This document shows positions 46,354-58,021 of a DNA stretch of 64,000 bases, one piece after another. The DNA lies in NCBI GenBank assembly GCA_027596075.1, contig JADGJC010000034.1:62001-126000 (forward strand), written 5' to 3'. The notes under the pieces were generated by a model that worked only from the letters and a program-made list of their open reading frames with translations, did no database searches and was not told where the DNA came from. The DNA comes from Rhizophlyctis rosea (taxonomy: Eukaryota > Chytridiomycota > Chytridiomycetes > Rhizophlyctidales > Rhizophlyctidaceae). The translations under genes were made by a program, and so were the position numbers. Numbering within the stretch: position 1 is the first letter of the stretch; each line of letters begins with the position of its first letter.

Positions 46354-47070
46354 ATGTATGCTTTATGGCTAGCACTCATTTCGGTGTTCCAGTCCTTTTC
46401 ACCAACTTCGGGGTCCAGAGTCGCGCAGACACTGTTGGTAAGTTCTTTTCTGATGATTTCCTCTGTCTCCCTCTATTCTCACACTATTTTTCAGTCAATA
46501 CAATCGCTACCTTTGTTTGGCTCCACATCGCCATGGACACCACCTCTTTGGATCCCAATAAATGATCAAATCCGAGGTGGTGCCTCTACATCCTTCCTTT
46601 CGATTTCCCCACTGGACAACTCCGCCCTCTTCACCGGCCACCTGGACACTTCAAAACTCGGCGGTGCAGGCTTTGCTTCTGTCCGCACTTCTGAATCCTC
46701 CAACAGTTCGCCTACGTCGTGGGATGTCTCCTCGTTTTCTGGCATAAAAATCATTACACGGAATGGAGACGGCAAGCGGTATTCCCTAAATCTCATCAAC
46801 GCGGCGCCCCGTAAACGTGCGGATGGGCGATTGGAATCGCGTTTGGAATACAAGCTGTCGTTTGTTGCAGGGAAAGAGAGGACGGAGCATGTTGCTAAGT
46901 GGTCCGATTTCAAGCCATATTATAGGGGGCGGGAGTTGGCTGGCGAGGATCCACGTGTGGTACCGTTAGATACCTCGAAGATAGTGGCCTGGGATCTTAT
47001 GTGTCAGAGCTATTTTGACGAGCAGAAGGGGCATTTTTCCGTAGTCTTTGACAGCATTCATGCCATCTAG
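46354..47070 (+). CDS. CIA30-domain protein (complex I intermediate-associated protein 30 family)
   Basis: Two exons, 46354-46438 and 46496-47070, spliced in phase 0. The N-terminus MYALWLALISVFQSF is hydrophobic and may be a signal or targeting segment. The CIA30 galactose-binding-like domain follows: PLFGSTSPWTPPLWIPINDQ, IRGGASTSFLSI, GHLDTSKLGGAGFASVRT, WDVSSFSGIKIITRNGDGKR, WSDFKPYYRGREL and VFDSIHAI at the end. The family includes NDUFAF1, needed for complex I assembly, but fungi also have non-mitochondrial relatives of this domain, so the assembly role is inference. Length (~220) is typical of the fungal relatives. Confidence 0.88.
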   Translation: MYALWLALISVFQSFSPTSGSRVAQTLLVSSFLMISSVSLYSHTIFQSIQSLPLFGSTSPWTPPLWIPINDQIRGGASTSFLSISPLDNSALFTGHLDTSKLGGAGFASVRTSESSNSSPTSWDVSSFSGIKIITRNGDGKRYSLNLINAAPRKRADGRLESRLEYKLSFVAGKERTEHVAKWSDFKPYYRGRELAGEDPRVVPLDTSKIVAWDLMCQSYFDEQKGHFSVVFDSIHAI

Positions 47071-48339
47071 GTAGTAGATTCTCACACTCGGTGCTTATGG
47101 ATTGCAACTTCACTGGGCTGCCTCTGCTTCTGCCATTTGTAAATCACTGTAACATACCATCAATCTGGCCTTTTGAGGGCGGGATGTGCCCATAGACAAT
47201 CAGGAAATCTTCAATAAAGGATTTACACGATGATGAAAAATAGGTAGGTAATCTGTAAGTTTGCCTGAATGGGGCAAGAATTTGTCACGAACCTAGGCTC
47301 TGCCTGTTTTGGTGGCGTGGTCACAAGAGCCCTTGGCCGTGTCAGCGCTTCACATCTTCCTGACAATAGGTAAACTGATACGGTATATACCCACCAGACT
47401 AATTGAACTGTTTGACGACTAGCCTATCTGCATATTCCAATATCAATCTCGTCATAGCTATTACCCTCGTATAACTATGTGTTGCGAAGAAGTGTCGCCT
47501 ACCTATGATGAATTGATGATATCTTCTTCGCCTTTCATCGGAAGATCAAAACGGAAGGTAGCTACCAGCGGCCGAGTGGGACAATCGAACAAAGCATGCA
47601 AGCCTTCAAGTTTGTCGGAGCATCTGGGCGGAGGAAACGGAGATGTGGAAACATGAAAACAGACTTTGAAGTGTGGGGTCAAAGGGGAACATGACAAACG
47701 GGACGTGAGCAGAATTGCTGTGCCGTCAATCGTGCACCAAAACGTGGTGCTCCGTGCCACCGGTCATTGGCTTATCAACCGCACGCGTCGAAGATTGCTG
47801 CGTGCCGTGAACACTTTCTTGATTCCCAATGATGATGGGATCACCTACTCATGGTCCGCATGGTTTCCATGCATTCAAGAATGTGTTATTTCAGAAGCTT
47901 GCAAACGTTTCGGTCATTGCTACTACGTTCATTCTGAACAACAAAGCCCACTCTTCACAAAACTGGAACATATGGCTGCGCGCAGACTTGGTGGCAGGAA
48001 ATAGGACCAAGTCTGCCTGAGATGATTCAGATGTGTTTGACGGCGTAACAATGCATGCTCCGAAAGAGTAAATGATTGCAACTTCATATGGTGGAAGGTC
48101 TTCACGCTGTCCTGAAAGGAGGATTTTTGGCATTTTGTCTGCACGCAGTTAACTTGGTGGTCGAAATCCGGAGATCTCGGATGTTCCCCATGTCTAAAAT
48201 TCAGTTTTCTTCATTCTGGACGATCGGCGGTTCACAAGCTATAAGTACGGTCGATCTCACTACAGTTCACAGAAGGCCTGCCCGCTCCATCGCCGCGCAT
48301 CTACCTTTCCTCCCGCCATAGCAAACCTCATTGTTCACC
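47071..48339. other. Gene-poor region with ambiguous coding signals
   Basis: The minus strand has protein-like ORFs at 47503-47760 (CFHVSTSPFPPPRCSDKLEG) and 47891-48133 (LPPYEVAIIYSFGACIVTPS). The plus strand has one at 47666-48004 (SWSAWFPCIQECVISEACKR). They overlap, have no clear splice partners and match no family I know. One may be real, or all may be remnants. Confidence 0.35.
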
Positions 48340-49076
48340 ATGTCCCGCACCGCTACCGCCGTCGTCATCGCCCTTCTCGCCAGCAGTGCTCTCGCATCTC
48401 CCGTCCCTACTCCTCCTGGCATCCCCTCTGGCAGCACTGCCCAGTCTGAGCTCGCCACTCTCACCGTAAAGGCGGCTGGCTCCCTAACCGGCTACTCCCG
48501 CGACTTGTTCCCTCACTGGATCACTCAAAGCGGTACTTGCGACACACGTGAGACCGTTCTCAAGCGCGACGGTACCAGCGTGGTGACGGATTCTGCTTGT
48601 GCGGCGACCAGCGGAAGGTGGTTCAGTCCTTACGATGGCGCAACCTGGACTCTTGCTTCTGATGTCGTGAGTTTTCTAATGGTTATTGATGCTCAATGTA
48701 GCGTATCGAGCTAATCATGGAATCAAGGACATTGACCACATGGTCCCTCTCGCCAACGCTTGGATCTCCGGTGCCAGCTCTTGGACCACTTCCCGCCGTC
48801 AGGCATTTGCCAACGACTTGATCAACCCCCAATTGTGGGCCGTCACTGACAATGTCAACCAAAGCAAGGGTGACAGGTCTCCTGACTTATGGAAGCCCCC
48901 TCTCAGTGAGTATTGAGTGTGATGGTCATATCCCTTATAGACCTCTCAAAGATTTCTCGACAGCTTCCTTCTACTGCACCTACGCCTCCTCGTGGGTTAA
49001 GGTGAAGTATGTTTACGGGCTCTCTATCACTTCTGCCGAAAAGAGCGCCCTTACCAGCATGTTGAACACTTGCTGA
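48340..49076 (+). CDS. Secreted HNH-type nuclease (DUF1524/GmrSD-like)
   Basis: Three exons: 48340-48666, ~48728 to ~48905, and 48963-49076. A signal peptide is clear (MSRTATAVVIALLASSALAS). The HNH core: DIDHMVPLANAWISGASSW (DIDH with the catalytic His), FANDLINPQLWAVTDNVNQS, KGDRSPDLWKPPL|TSFYCTYA. Conserved Cys pairs (TCDTRE, DSACAAT, YCTY, LNTC at the end) fit an extracellular disulfide-bonded protein. Bacterial and fungal secreted members of this family degrade nucleic acid for nutrition or competition. Specificity unknown. High confidence for the family. Confidence 0.9.
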
Positions 49077-49975
49077 GCGTCCCATCCCGCCAATCCGCGA
49101 AATGCAATACCTAGTCACGGACTGTGCTACCCTACAGCTCTGTAATTTAGATACACAAGTTTCTATGATGCTCATTATATATATAGTCCAAACAGTACTT
49201 GTAAAGGATAGATAGATTACCTGTTAGTAATGGATAATACATGACCTACAGTTCTCACCTCGAAACCTTGTCAAATTTTCAATGACCTTTAGACTGCCCG
49301 AAGGCGTTCATTTGACAGTGGTCAATCTCCCGCGCGCCGTGGGAGCTCCGTGGGGGACTCGTATAGACGTTACTGTGTAAGAATGAGACGATGACCAGAA
49401 ACCTCCTTCACCTCACCTCATGTCTATTCCCCGAACCTCATTCTCTTTGAATTTGAGAGATCGACCACTCCTGACGGCACAAAGATTCAGTATCACCGGC
49501 GAACTGCGTGTGCAAACGACTCCCACAGACGCGTTCATTAGTGGTGGTGGTGGTGGTGTTGATGGGCGCTGCGCCACAACGCGTGGGTTTGCTTTTTCTG
49601 ACGAACTCGCCTGAACATGCGCGGAACGCCACCACCGGCCATTTTGGCACCCACAAAAGTGGTGAGGGCCATCTTACGACCGCGCCCAACCTCCCATGGT
49701 CCATTTTATCCCCCACTTTCGCCAAGCTGTCAACCGAACGGCACACTCAGACACTCCGCACCGACCCGAAGACCCAGCATTGCCACTCAGGGTTGCTGGC
49801 ACTGCGCTGGCATCAGGAAAATCAGACACCCCTTTTCATGCCCATCTCATAAACCTCCCTTCTCCCCTCCAGTGCATTTCCTCATTTACCCGACTTCTTC
49901 CCCCAACAGCACCGCACTCACACCTCCATTCCCACTCCCTTCTCTAAAAGCCCACCAACCCCCTCAAAACACACA
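49077..49975. other. Gene-poor region
   Basis: About 900 bases between the nuclease and the next secreted-protein gene. Short overlapping ORFs without motifs. A (TGG)n-like run lies near 49540-49560 and a TATATATA tract near 49178. Confidence 0.45.
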
Positions 49976-50851
49976 ATGCACATCACAAAGTCCCTCCCCG
50001 TCCTCCTCCTCTCCCTCACCCTCGCAAACGCAGCCGACCCACCCTGCACTTCCCTCCCCCAAGGCCAATGCACCTGGCAAAACCCCTGCCAACCAGGTCT
50101 CGCCTGTCCCTTCAAGGAAGGCTGCTGGTCCATCCCCGCCGACCGTAACAGTGACAACCCCACCCTCTGCTCCGGCGTTGTGTACAAAGAGTGCACGGGG
50201 TGCTCGCAGACCGGCGGATCCGCTACCACGACCACTAAGGCTGCCGCTGGATCTGGGGGGAGCGGGACTACGGCGGGATCTATCCCTACGGCTGTGAGGA
50301 CTAGCTCGGCTTCTGGTGCTGCTGGGGCTGCTACGCCCGCTGCGGGTGCACCTGCTGCTGGTGCAGGCGCAACTCCTGGTGCTAGCACTGGTGTGGTTGG
50401 TGCCACTCCTTCTGCTTCCGTGACAGGTAAATATCGCTTGGATTGAAAGACAGGATCGATTCGGACTGCTTTTGCGATGCCCAATAAGTGAGGGAAAGGA
50501 GTTTCAAAAAAGTTCAGGGTTTTGTTTACTACCAAACCATGTTGGAAATGTAAACAAACCAACCATCACAAACATTATCAACAACACCACGGATCTTTCT
50601 CACATATCTCTTTCCCATAACCCCCAACCACCCCTGGCGTCCCCTCAGACGTCACCCCTCTCCCCTCTGCTAACCCCCTTCTCTCTTCTTCATCCCTCTC
50701 TCTCCTCCCCGCATTCACACAACCAGCATCCCCAACAGCAACCGCCCCCTCCTCCTCCGCCAACCACAACCACGCCGCCGTCCCCTCTACCCTCGTCGCA
50801 ATGAGTGTCGGATCATTCTTCCTATTTCTCGGCGGTGCGTTGGCTCTCTAA
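49976..50851 (+). CDS. Secreted cysteine-rich, probably GPI-anchored surface protein
   Basis: Two exons, 49976 to 50427 and 50650-50851 (G|AC joins VT|DVTPLPS). A signal peptide is clear (MHITKSLPVLLLSLTLANAA). A compact Cys-rich domain follows: CTSLPQGQCTW, NPCQPGLACPFKEGCWS, TLCSGVVYKECTGC. Then comes a long Ala/Gly/Ser/Thr/Pro-rich stalk. The end is a hydrophobic tail (AMSVGSFFLFLGGALAL) directly before the stop, with small residues upstream, as in GPI-anchor signals. Likely a cell-wall or surface protein, perhaps an adhesin (inference). The stalk is simple sequence and would be heavily O-glycosylated. No named family recognised. Confidence 0.78.
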
Positions 50852-51630
50852 GTTAGTCAGGCACATAGGGCAGAATATGAACCAGACTATGTGGCGGACT
50901 GTCCAAATTTGTTGCGCGAAAGGGAAGCATCATGTTTAACATGTGTGGTAGATAGATAGATGAGGTTGGAGACATGGGAACGAAGTTGGGTGCATGGGAG
51001 GGTAGATATGGATAAAACCTCATAAGTCATAGAAAATCCGGAAGGACCCATTTGTGTTTTTTGTGCCCTACCGGAGCACCATCTCACCATCATCAACCCT
51101 TCACACATCTTTGTAGGTCCATGTAAAGGATCCTCAATACCCCCCAAATATTTAGCCATTTCTATCATTTTGAATATGCTACACGAATCTTTATTTTGTG
51201 ATTTGTAAAGCACAATGCAAATAAAAAAAAGTGGAGAAGCGCACTCCCGGCTGTTACGGAAGTGACAACCTTCGGGCAACAAGAAAAGAAAAACACAAAA
51301 AAAGGGAAGAGTGAAATGCAAAAGAACCTGAGAACCCCCCTCCAACCCATTGCCCCTATTCTAAAACACTTCCAGGTCCCCACCAAACGGTTTTCCCAAC
51401 TTCTCTCCTTGAAAAATCGGGAAAATACGCCCCATTCCTTCCATCCGCCCTCTCGAAGCTTTCTACGCTAAAGACCGAACCGTGCATTCAATACGCAAAG
51501 GGTCTCGGATACCGAAAGAAAAGCACGAGAAACCCATTCGCATCCAAATCCCTCTATCTAAACCCACCCCACCCCATAATCAAATGCTCCAACCCACACT
51601 TCGATCGAGCCCCTCCCCAACAAGGCTAAT
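50852..51630. other. Convergent intergenic region
   Basis: 3' flanks of the surface protein (+) and the nucleoporin (-). A-rich and C-rich tracts are present. No gene supported. Confidence 0.5.
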
Positions 51631-54600
51631 CTACCGCCTCATTTTCCCCCGACTGCCAAGTTTCCCCTTCGCCGGGAGGATCTTACGCCCGGGCGGCATG
51701 GCACCACCACCACCCGCCGAAGGCCCGCCCTGAGAAGCTCCGCCGGCACCAAACTGGAACGGCGACGACGATCCCGCAAACTGGAATGCGCCACCCGGCT
51801 GTTGCTGTTGTTGCGGTGACGGCTGAGCGCCAAACATGCCCCCGACCTGACCAGCAGCTTGTTGCCCAAATGCGGGTGCCGGCTGTTGCTGCTGCTGCTG
51901 TGGCTGCCCGAATGCTGGCGCCGTCCCGGTCCCCGCACTGAAACCACCACCACCGAAGTTGAAGGCGGGCGTTTGCGCCGCGGTTTGTGTCGGCTGCTGA
52001 CCGCCAAAGACATTTGCGGGTTGTGCAGGTTGTGCGGGTTGAGGCTGGCCGAATGGAGCGGTTTGACCAGGCTGCTGTCCGAAAGCTGATGTCGTCCCTG
52101 ATCCCATGCCACCGCCAAATTGGAAACCGGTATTGACTGGCGCATTCGTGCTTGCTTGGGGTGCGGGACCGGACGCGCCGCTTTGACCAAAGCCGAAGTT
52201 GAGATTCGGCTGTGTCGACGTTTGCTGTTGTTGCGGCTGTTGTTGGCTTCCAAAGGCGTTCGTCGATTGGATCGGTTGCTGACCAAATGGCGTGTTCGCT
52301 GTTTGAGAAGATGGCTGTCCGAATGCAGCGCTTGCCGGCTGTGCCGCTTGCTGGCCGAAGCTGAAAGCTCCCCCTTGCGCTGGCTGCTGCGGGAATGCGG
52401 GTGTGGAGGTCGCCTGTCCAGCGAAGTTGAAGCCTGTGCCTGAACTATTGGACGGAGTTGGTCCCGTTTGGAAGTTGAAGGACGGCGCAGCGGGTTGCTG
52501 GGGAGCGGTTGTTGCGGTGGAGGAGGCTGTGAACGAGAACGGGGCTGGTGCTGTCGCAATGGTCGAAGCATTGGTCGAAGCTGGGAAGGAAAAGGTGTTC
52601 GTCGGTGCGCTCGCGGTTGGAGCAAGTGAGAGCGCAGCGGGCTGTGCACTGGGAGCATTGAACATGCTTGGTGCCGTGACTGCGCTGGCACTTGTTGAGG
52701 GTGGCATTGCGGCAAAAGTGGATGAACCCCAGAGCGGAGCGGTGGTAGCTGAGGGGACTGCGCTTGCTAGCGTAGAGGAAGGTGCGACAGTGCTCCTGTT
52801 ACCGAACATGAATGTACCGGAAGGAGCAGCCGGTGCCGGAGCTGCTGTCGGTTGAAACGCTCCTGTTTGAGACGAACTTTTTGCACCCAGCATGTTGGAG
52901 GATGGCGCGCTGGTGCCTGATGTTGTCGCCACTGGGAATTGGAAGGAACTCGCAGCTGCGGTCGGTGCATTGCCCAATGGCGCAGTTGTGGACGATCCAA
53001 CGCCGAACGGTGCAAGGGTGCTGGTCGATGTTGATGCGCCCGACCCGCCGGGCCCAAAGCTGAACAAAGGCGCGGTGGTGGCCGCCGGTGCTTGCGTGAC
53101 TGATGACATTGCCGGAGCACCAACGCTCAAGGGAAACAAGGAAGAAGCAGAGACCGATGGAGTAATGGCGGTTGACGCGTTGGTGGCGGGGATCGAGCTT
53201 AGCTGTTGTGTTGATGCTGCTCCCAATTGGCCAGTAAGGCTTGGCGCAGATGCGTTGATGGACGGTTGGGTTCCTGATTTGGGAGCAACGCCTGTTCCAA
53301 AATTGAACGGTGCAGCCGGAGCGGCAGCACTTGCTGACGGGAAGAGGGGAGGCACGGTTGACGCTGCGGTAGCACTGGACGTAGTCGTGGATGGTGTAGG
53401 CAAGGCGCTTGGAAGGGACGTGAATGGTGTGGATCCAGTTCCAAAAGCGATGGCAGGAGCGGCAGCTGTCACTGACTGCGTGGTCGCGGCTGCCGAGGTT
53501 GGGAAAGGACAGAAAGAAGGCAAACTCGTACCGCTCGCAGAAGTCGTTAGAAGGGTTGGAAGGGAACTGGCTCCTGAGCTTGTTGACGTGCTGAGTGCGG
53601 ATGTCGTCGCAGACACCGGAGCTTCAGTCGCGGCGCTCTTGGGAATCAATGCACCACCGGGGGTAGCCGACAGGATTGGAGGAAATAGTGATGGAAGAGA
53701 GGACGGAGCTCCTCCGTTGGAGTTGCCGAGAGGAGTTGTGGTGATTACGGGCCCTGGAACAGGTCCAATGTCCGGGAGAGTGGTGGTGACGCCGGTTGTG
53801 AACACGTTTGTGTACTTGTCGCTCGTGGTTGTGATCAGAGTTGTAGGCAATACAATGCTCGTGGTTGCGGTGGTGCTCGGTTGTGAGACGTTATTCGAAC
53901 GCTCTGGGAAGGTGGGGAAATTCTCTGCTTTTGCCAACGCCTTGTGCTTTGGATCAGATGATCCCAAGATGCCAAGGATTGTGTCATGGACATTGACTCT
54001 TGACATATCCCGTTTGAAACTGGACAACGGAGGTCGGTGGGGGCTATCCAGAAAGCTGGGCAGCGCGATGCGACCTGTTGGGGTGGTGCGGGGCTTGGTC
54101 CATTCGGTGCGAATCGCACGACGAGCTGGGGTTGGCGTCTCGGGAGCCGTGTGGCCATTGACTGATTTTTCCTATAATTATAGATAAGGAAATTAAACTT
54201 ACCGCATGGAGCAAGATTGTCAAAGAATTAACACGCACCAGTTGCATATCATCACTCGCAGAAGGTTCTGCTTGCTGGCTTTCATCCGCCAGTTTTGCCT
54301 TCTTCGTAACGGCTTCGAGCGGGACCTCCTGGTTGTCGTCTCCCACTTCATCATCCTCCGGCACCCCATACTTCCGCTTGGGTGTCACAGTACCACGTGC
54401 TTGTGACTTCTCAGCGCGCTTTTGCGTGGACTTCCTCGGTTTCTTCTGGACCGACTTGCGGGAGGTCGCCGGTTTTCCATTTGTTTTCCGCTTCCTTTGT
54501 GGCTGCAAAGGAATTGATTGATTAGAAAAGGATACCGCAGAATGTTGAAAAGACATTTCTCACTTTGGCTGGTGGGGGAGATGGCGATGGTGTCTTGTGG

Positions 54601-55668
54601 CCCCTGTGCGCATATTCCGTGAGGCCAACGCGCTGCCGTTTTCGCCCAGTTTCCGTCATGGGCATCTTCACAGACTCTTGGCGCTTCTCCTCCCTTTCAT
54701 CGTCGCTGAGCATCAAGCGCTTTCTGTCGCGTTGGGGGATGCCCCTAGCGGGACTTGGAGTTCGTGGTTGTTGATCGCCAAAGTCGTCCTCTTCCATAAC
54801 ATCATCCGTTTGCTCCTCATGTGAACCTGTGAAGGCTTGTGCTGATGCCGAAGAAGCGTACTGCTGATGGGCCGAAAATGCGGGAACTGCTGGCTGACTA
54901 GCAGGCATAAAGGACATCTGTCGTGGCACTCGTGATGGACGTGCTGGCTTCATATTGTGGTAGAACGCGTCCACGGGAATATCATCGGTGCCTGCAAAGA
55001 TGAGATTAAGCCATTGTGCAAGAGAATGCTGATTATTGCATATAACGGTCTGTTTAACCTCACATACCGTCAACATCTATATCGCCCCGCTCAATTGCCG
55101 CTGCAATACTGCTTCGTGGAGACATCAAATGCGACCCATGCGCCGAACCCTGATAAGATGATGCGCTCTGGCGGGGGTATGCTGTAAAAAATAATTGGAT
55201 GTGATCAATTCAGGCTTCTCGCAAAACGAAGCATCAGTCAATCGCTGAACACCAAAAGATATACCTGGCACCGATTGCTGAAAGCCAGCCCGTTGTCGCA
55301 AAGCATTCGAACTATGAAGTGATATCACCGGTGGATGTGGGAGAGAGGGTCGTTCGTTGTTCGCAGCTTTGGGTGGTAGTGAGAGTAGCTCGTCGTGTGA
55401 ACGCTCAGAATTCAATTTGATGATGCGCCGGCGAGGCCTGATCACGAACCAAGGAGAGTTTTCGGTCATTACATATTGACAATCTTCATCGCGGTCTTAG
55501 GCATACGTACCCCAATTGGCGATTTCTTTTTTCGGCGAGCTTCTTCTGCTGTTGTGTCCACAAATAGTAGATGAAAGCCAGTACGCCGACAAATATCGCT
55601 ATCGGCCATTTCCAGTTGTTGAATATTCCGGACGGCTGAGTCTCAAAAGAGACGGCGGAGGAAGACAT
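51631..55668 (-). CDS. FG-repeat nucleoporin with an N-terminal membrane segment (POM121-like architecture)
   Basis: Six exons splice in one frame: 55668-55511, 55437-55265, 55181-55068, 54991-54564, 54502-54203, 54171-51631; about 1,240 residues. Exon 1 (MSSSAVSFETQPSGIFNNWK) has one membrane segment (WPIAIFVGVLAFIYYLW), then basic residues. A charged, disordered, nuclear-type region follows with basic clusters (RPRRRIIKL, QRKRKTNGK, PKRKYGVPEDD). Last is a ~700-residue Ser/Thr/Ala-rich FG region with FSFG, FNFG, PFGQ and FQFG motifs, ending GRKILPAKGKLGSRGKMRR. FG repeats form the permeability barrier of the nuclear pore. A membrane anchor on an FG nucleoporin is known from vertebrate POM121. 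An in-frame upstream ATG at 55830 could add 54 residues. Intron 5 is only 31 bases. Confidence 0.82.
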
Positions 55669-56364
55669 CTTCGACTTTCGTTTTCCTCTTGAATGAGCGG
55701 ATGTGGTCAGAGCTCCGAGTCCGAGTAGTGGGAGGGGTGTCCAGACTTTCGCAATATTGGAGATTGCGAAAATTGTCGCGTCCAGGTGGGGTAGGTATTT
55801 GGTATGCTTAAGTAAGATGGACCACCTCACACTTCGTGGTAATCAAGTCGGTCTAAATCTATCGTCCTTCCGACACAAGCTGTAGCTGCAAGTATAGGAG
55901 CATACGGTGTTGACTTGCGAGCGAGAAGGAGTGCAGTAACGAAGTGTCAAAGGAGAGTGGGTACCCAGCAGTGCAGTGGGCCGTCAAAAAATGATGGAAT
56001 GAGTGTTCTGCCCAAATCCGAGCGAGACGGACAAAGAACTTCTTTGAAGACTCAAGAGGGAGCGAAGCAACTTCGCAGTCACCATGACTTACGCATGGTC
56101 ACACAAAGGATGGACAGGGATTGACAGCCAATCATACTACACTGATTCACACTGTAATGCAATCCATTCAACATTCGATTCATTGTGTGTCACTGTCATT
56201 GATTGGCATGTGACGACGGCTCTGCTTCTGGCCTCGAGGCTTGCACCAGGCCTTGCACTTCCAAGTTCCAACCGTGCCCCATTTTGTTTACTTCGTCCCT
56301 ATTCCTCCATCCTCCCAATTGCGCACATCCAGCCAACCTACCTGAACTCCTCTATGCCCTCGCC
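55669..56364. other. Divergent intergenic region
   Basis: About 700 bases between the nucleoporin (-) and the acyltransferase (+). If the nucleoporin starts at 55830, its first 160 bases are coding. No other gene supported. Confidence 0.45.
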
Positions 56365-57751
56365 ATGCCTGAGTGGTACCACGAACCCTTTACGCTCCTG
56401 CGAACGTTGCTCTTTGCCATAGGTCTTAACGGGACTATGACGTGTATCAACCTTCTCCAGGTTGGGCCACCTTCCGACTTGCACTGTGCTCAAAATGTGA
56501 TCTGAACCAAACCCATCCTATTTTTCAGTACCCTTCCCTACCACTCCGGATCTTCTCCCGCCACCTCTACAGGCTGTACATGATCGCCGCAGAGTCGGCG
56601 TTCGCGTCACTCCTCGTTATTCTTACTTACCTCTTTGCGCCCGCGGAACTTGTCGTCACGGGTGCCCACCAGGGTCTGAAGAAGGACGCGTTCTTAGTGG
56701 CAATAGGGAACCATCAAACGTACGCGGATTGGTGGTGGCTATGGATTCTTGCATGGAATAGAGGAGCAGAGGGATCTGTGAAGATCATCCTCAAGAAGAG
56801 CTTGCAGTATGTTCCCATTATGGGTGAGTACACTTGCAAAACGGCCTGCGCGCTTTCTTAAGAAGACTTACCCGAAAATGGACTTACAATGCACTTACAA
56901 TAGGATGGGGAATGTGGTTTTTTGAGGCATGTTTTCGCCTTTCCACCCTCCTACATGAATTGACCTAACCTTCCTCTCCCACTCACAACCAGTTTATCTT
57001 CCTGGCCCGCAAATGGGCAATCGACAAACTAACCTTCGAAAAACACCTATCCCGCGCCCAAAACGACGCCCTCCCCTTCTGGCTCTTCCTCTTCCCTGAA
57101 GGAACAGTGATAACAAAAGAAACCCTCGCCAACTCCCTCGCCTACGGCAAGAAAGTCGACTGGTCCCCTTCACCCCAGAATGTCATGTGGCCAAAACACA
57201 CAGGCCTCTACACCATCCTCCACTCCATGCAGCCTCAAATCACTAAACTCTACGATATTACAATCGGGTTCGAGGGCGTCACGGTCAATGACGCGAAAAC
57301 AGAGTACGCGTTCGACGTGCATACGCTTCCTGCGACGTTTTTCCAGGGGAGGGGTCCGAGGAGGGTGCATCTTCACGTTCGGGAATTTGATGTGAAGTCC
57401 TTACCGGGTTTCTCAGCCTCATCCAACAAGTCAAAACTTGCAAACGGAACAGCAACAACAACAACAACACCTCACCGACCAAGTTCCCCAGACCCAAAAT
57501 CAGATCCCGAAGCCGACGCCTTCGGCGCATGGCTCCGAGACCGGTGGTTAGAAAAAGATAAGATGATGGACGAGTTCTACAAGAGTGGAAACTTCCAGGC
57601 AAAGACTTTCATTACGCAGTATCCTAGTGCTCCTGTCCAGGTGATTAGGATAGTGCCGAGACTCTGGGACTGGGGTGTGGTCGTGGGGGTGTGGGTGTTG
57701 GCTTTTTGGTTGATTAGGATAGTTTTGGCGGTGATTAGTTTTGTTCGATAG
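56365..57751 (+). CDS. 1-acylglycerol-3-phosphate-type acyltransferase (LPLAT family)
   Basis: About four exons from ATG 56365 (MPEWYHEPFTLLRTLLFA) to TAG at 57751. Blocks: YPSLPLRIFSRHLYRLYM, ELVVTGAHQGLKKDAFLVA, IGNHQTYADWWWLWILAW with the HX4D catalytic motif (H-QTYA-D), IILKKSLQYVPIMG|WGMWFFE, FIFLARKWAIDK and FLFPEGTVI with the FPEGT substrate-binding motif. Membrane segments occur at the N-terminus, around residues 45-65, and at the C-terminus (WVLAFWLIRIVLAVISF). This matches LCLAT/AGPAT-type enzymes of the ER (Cst26/Psi1 relatives) that acylate lysophospholipids. Acyl or head-group preference cannot be read from sequence. Confidence 0.9.
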
Positions 57752-58021
57752 GGACCCTTCTTTTGTGTAGAAGTTAGTTGTGGGATGGGGCCCGGAGCCC
57801 CATATGTACATTATCGATCGAGTTTAACAAGTTTGGACCTCTTCAACGCTTTCTGGTGTTTGAGATCCACCCAATCGGAACGTATCTCACCACTTCTCCA
57901 TGCTTATGTGTTTTGAAGGTTTTTTCCAGTCATCATAATGTTTACATATTCACTCATAGGTATATGCACAAGATCAATAAAAAGCCAATATACACATCCC
58001 GGTACTCTCCACATATACCCA

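Noticed and set aside
51639..52715. 358-residue minus-strand ORF in another frame of the FG exon
   Set aside because: His/Gln/Arg/Pro-rich shadow of the FG-repeat frame; no start context and no motifs.
52892..54187. 431-residue plus-strand ORF inside the nucleoporin
   Set aside because: It is the antisense of the Ser/Ala/Thr-rich FG exon; its Val/Ala/Gly-rich text is the reverse complement of those codons, and the minus strand has clear FG motifs and spliced continuity.
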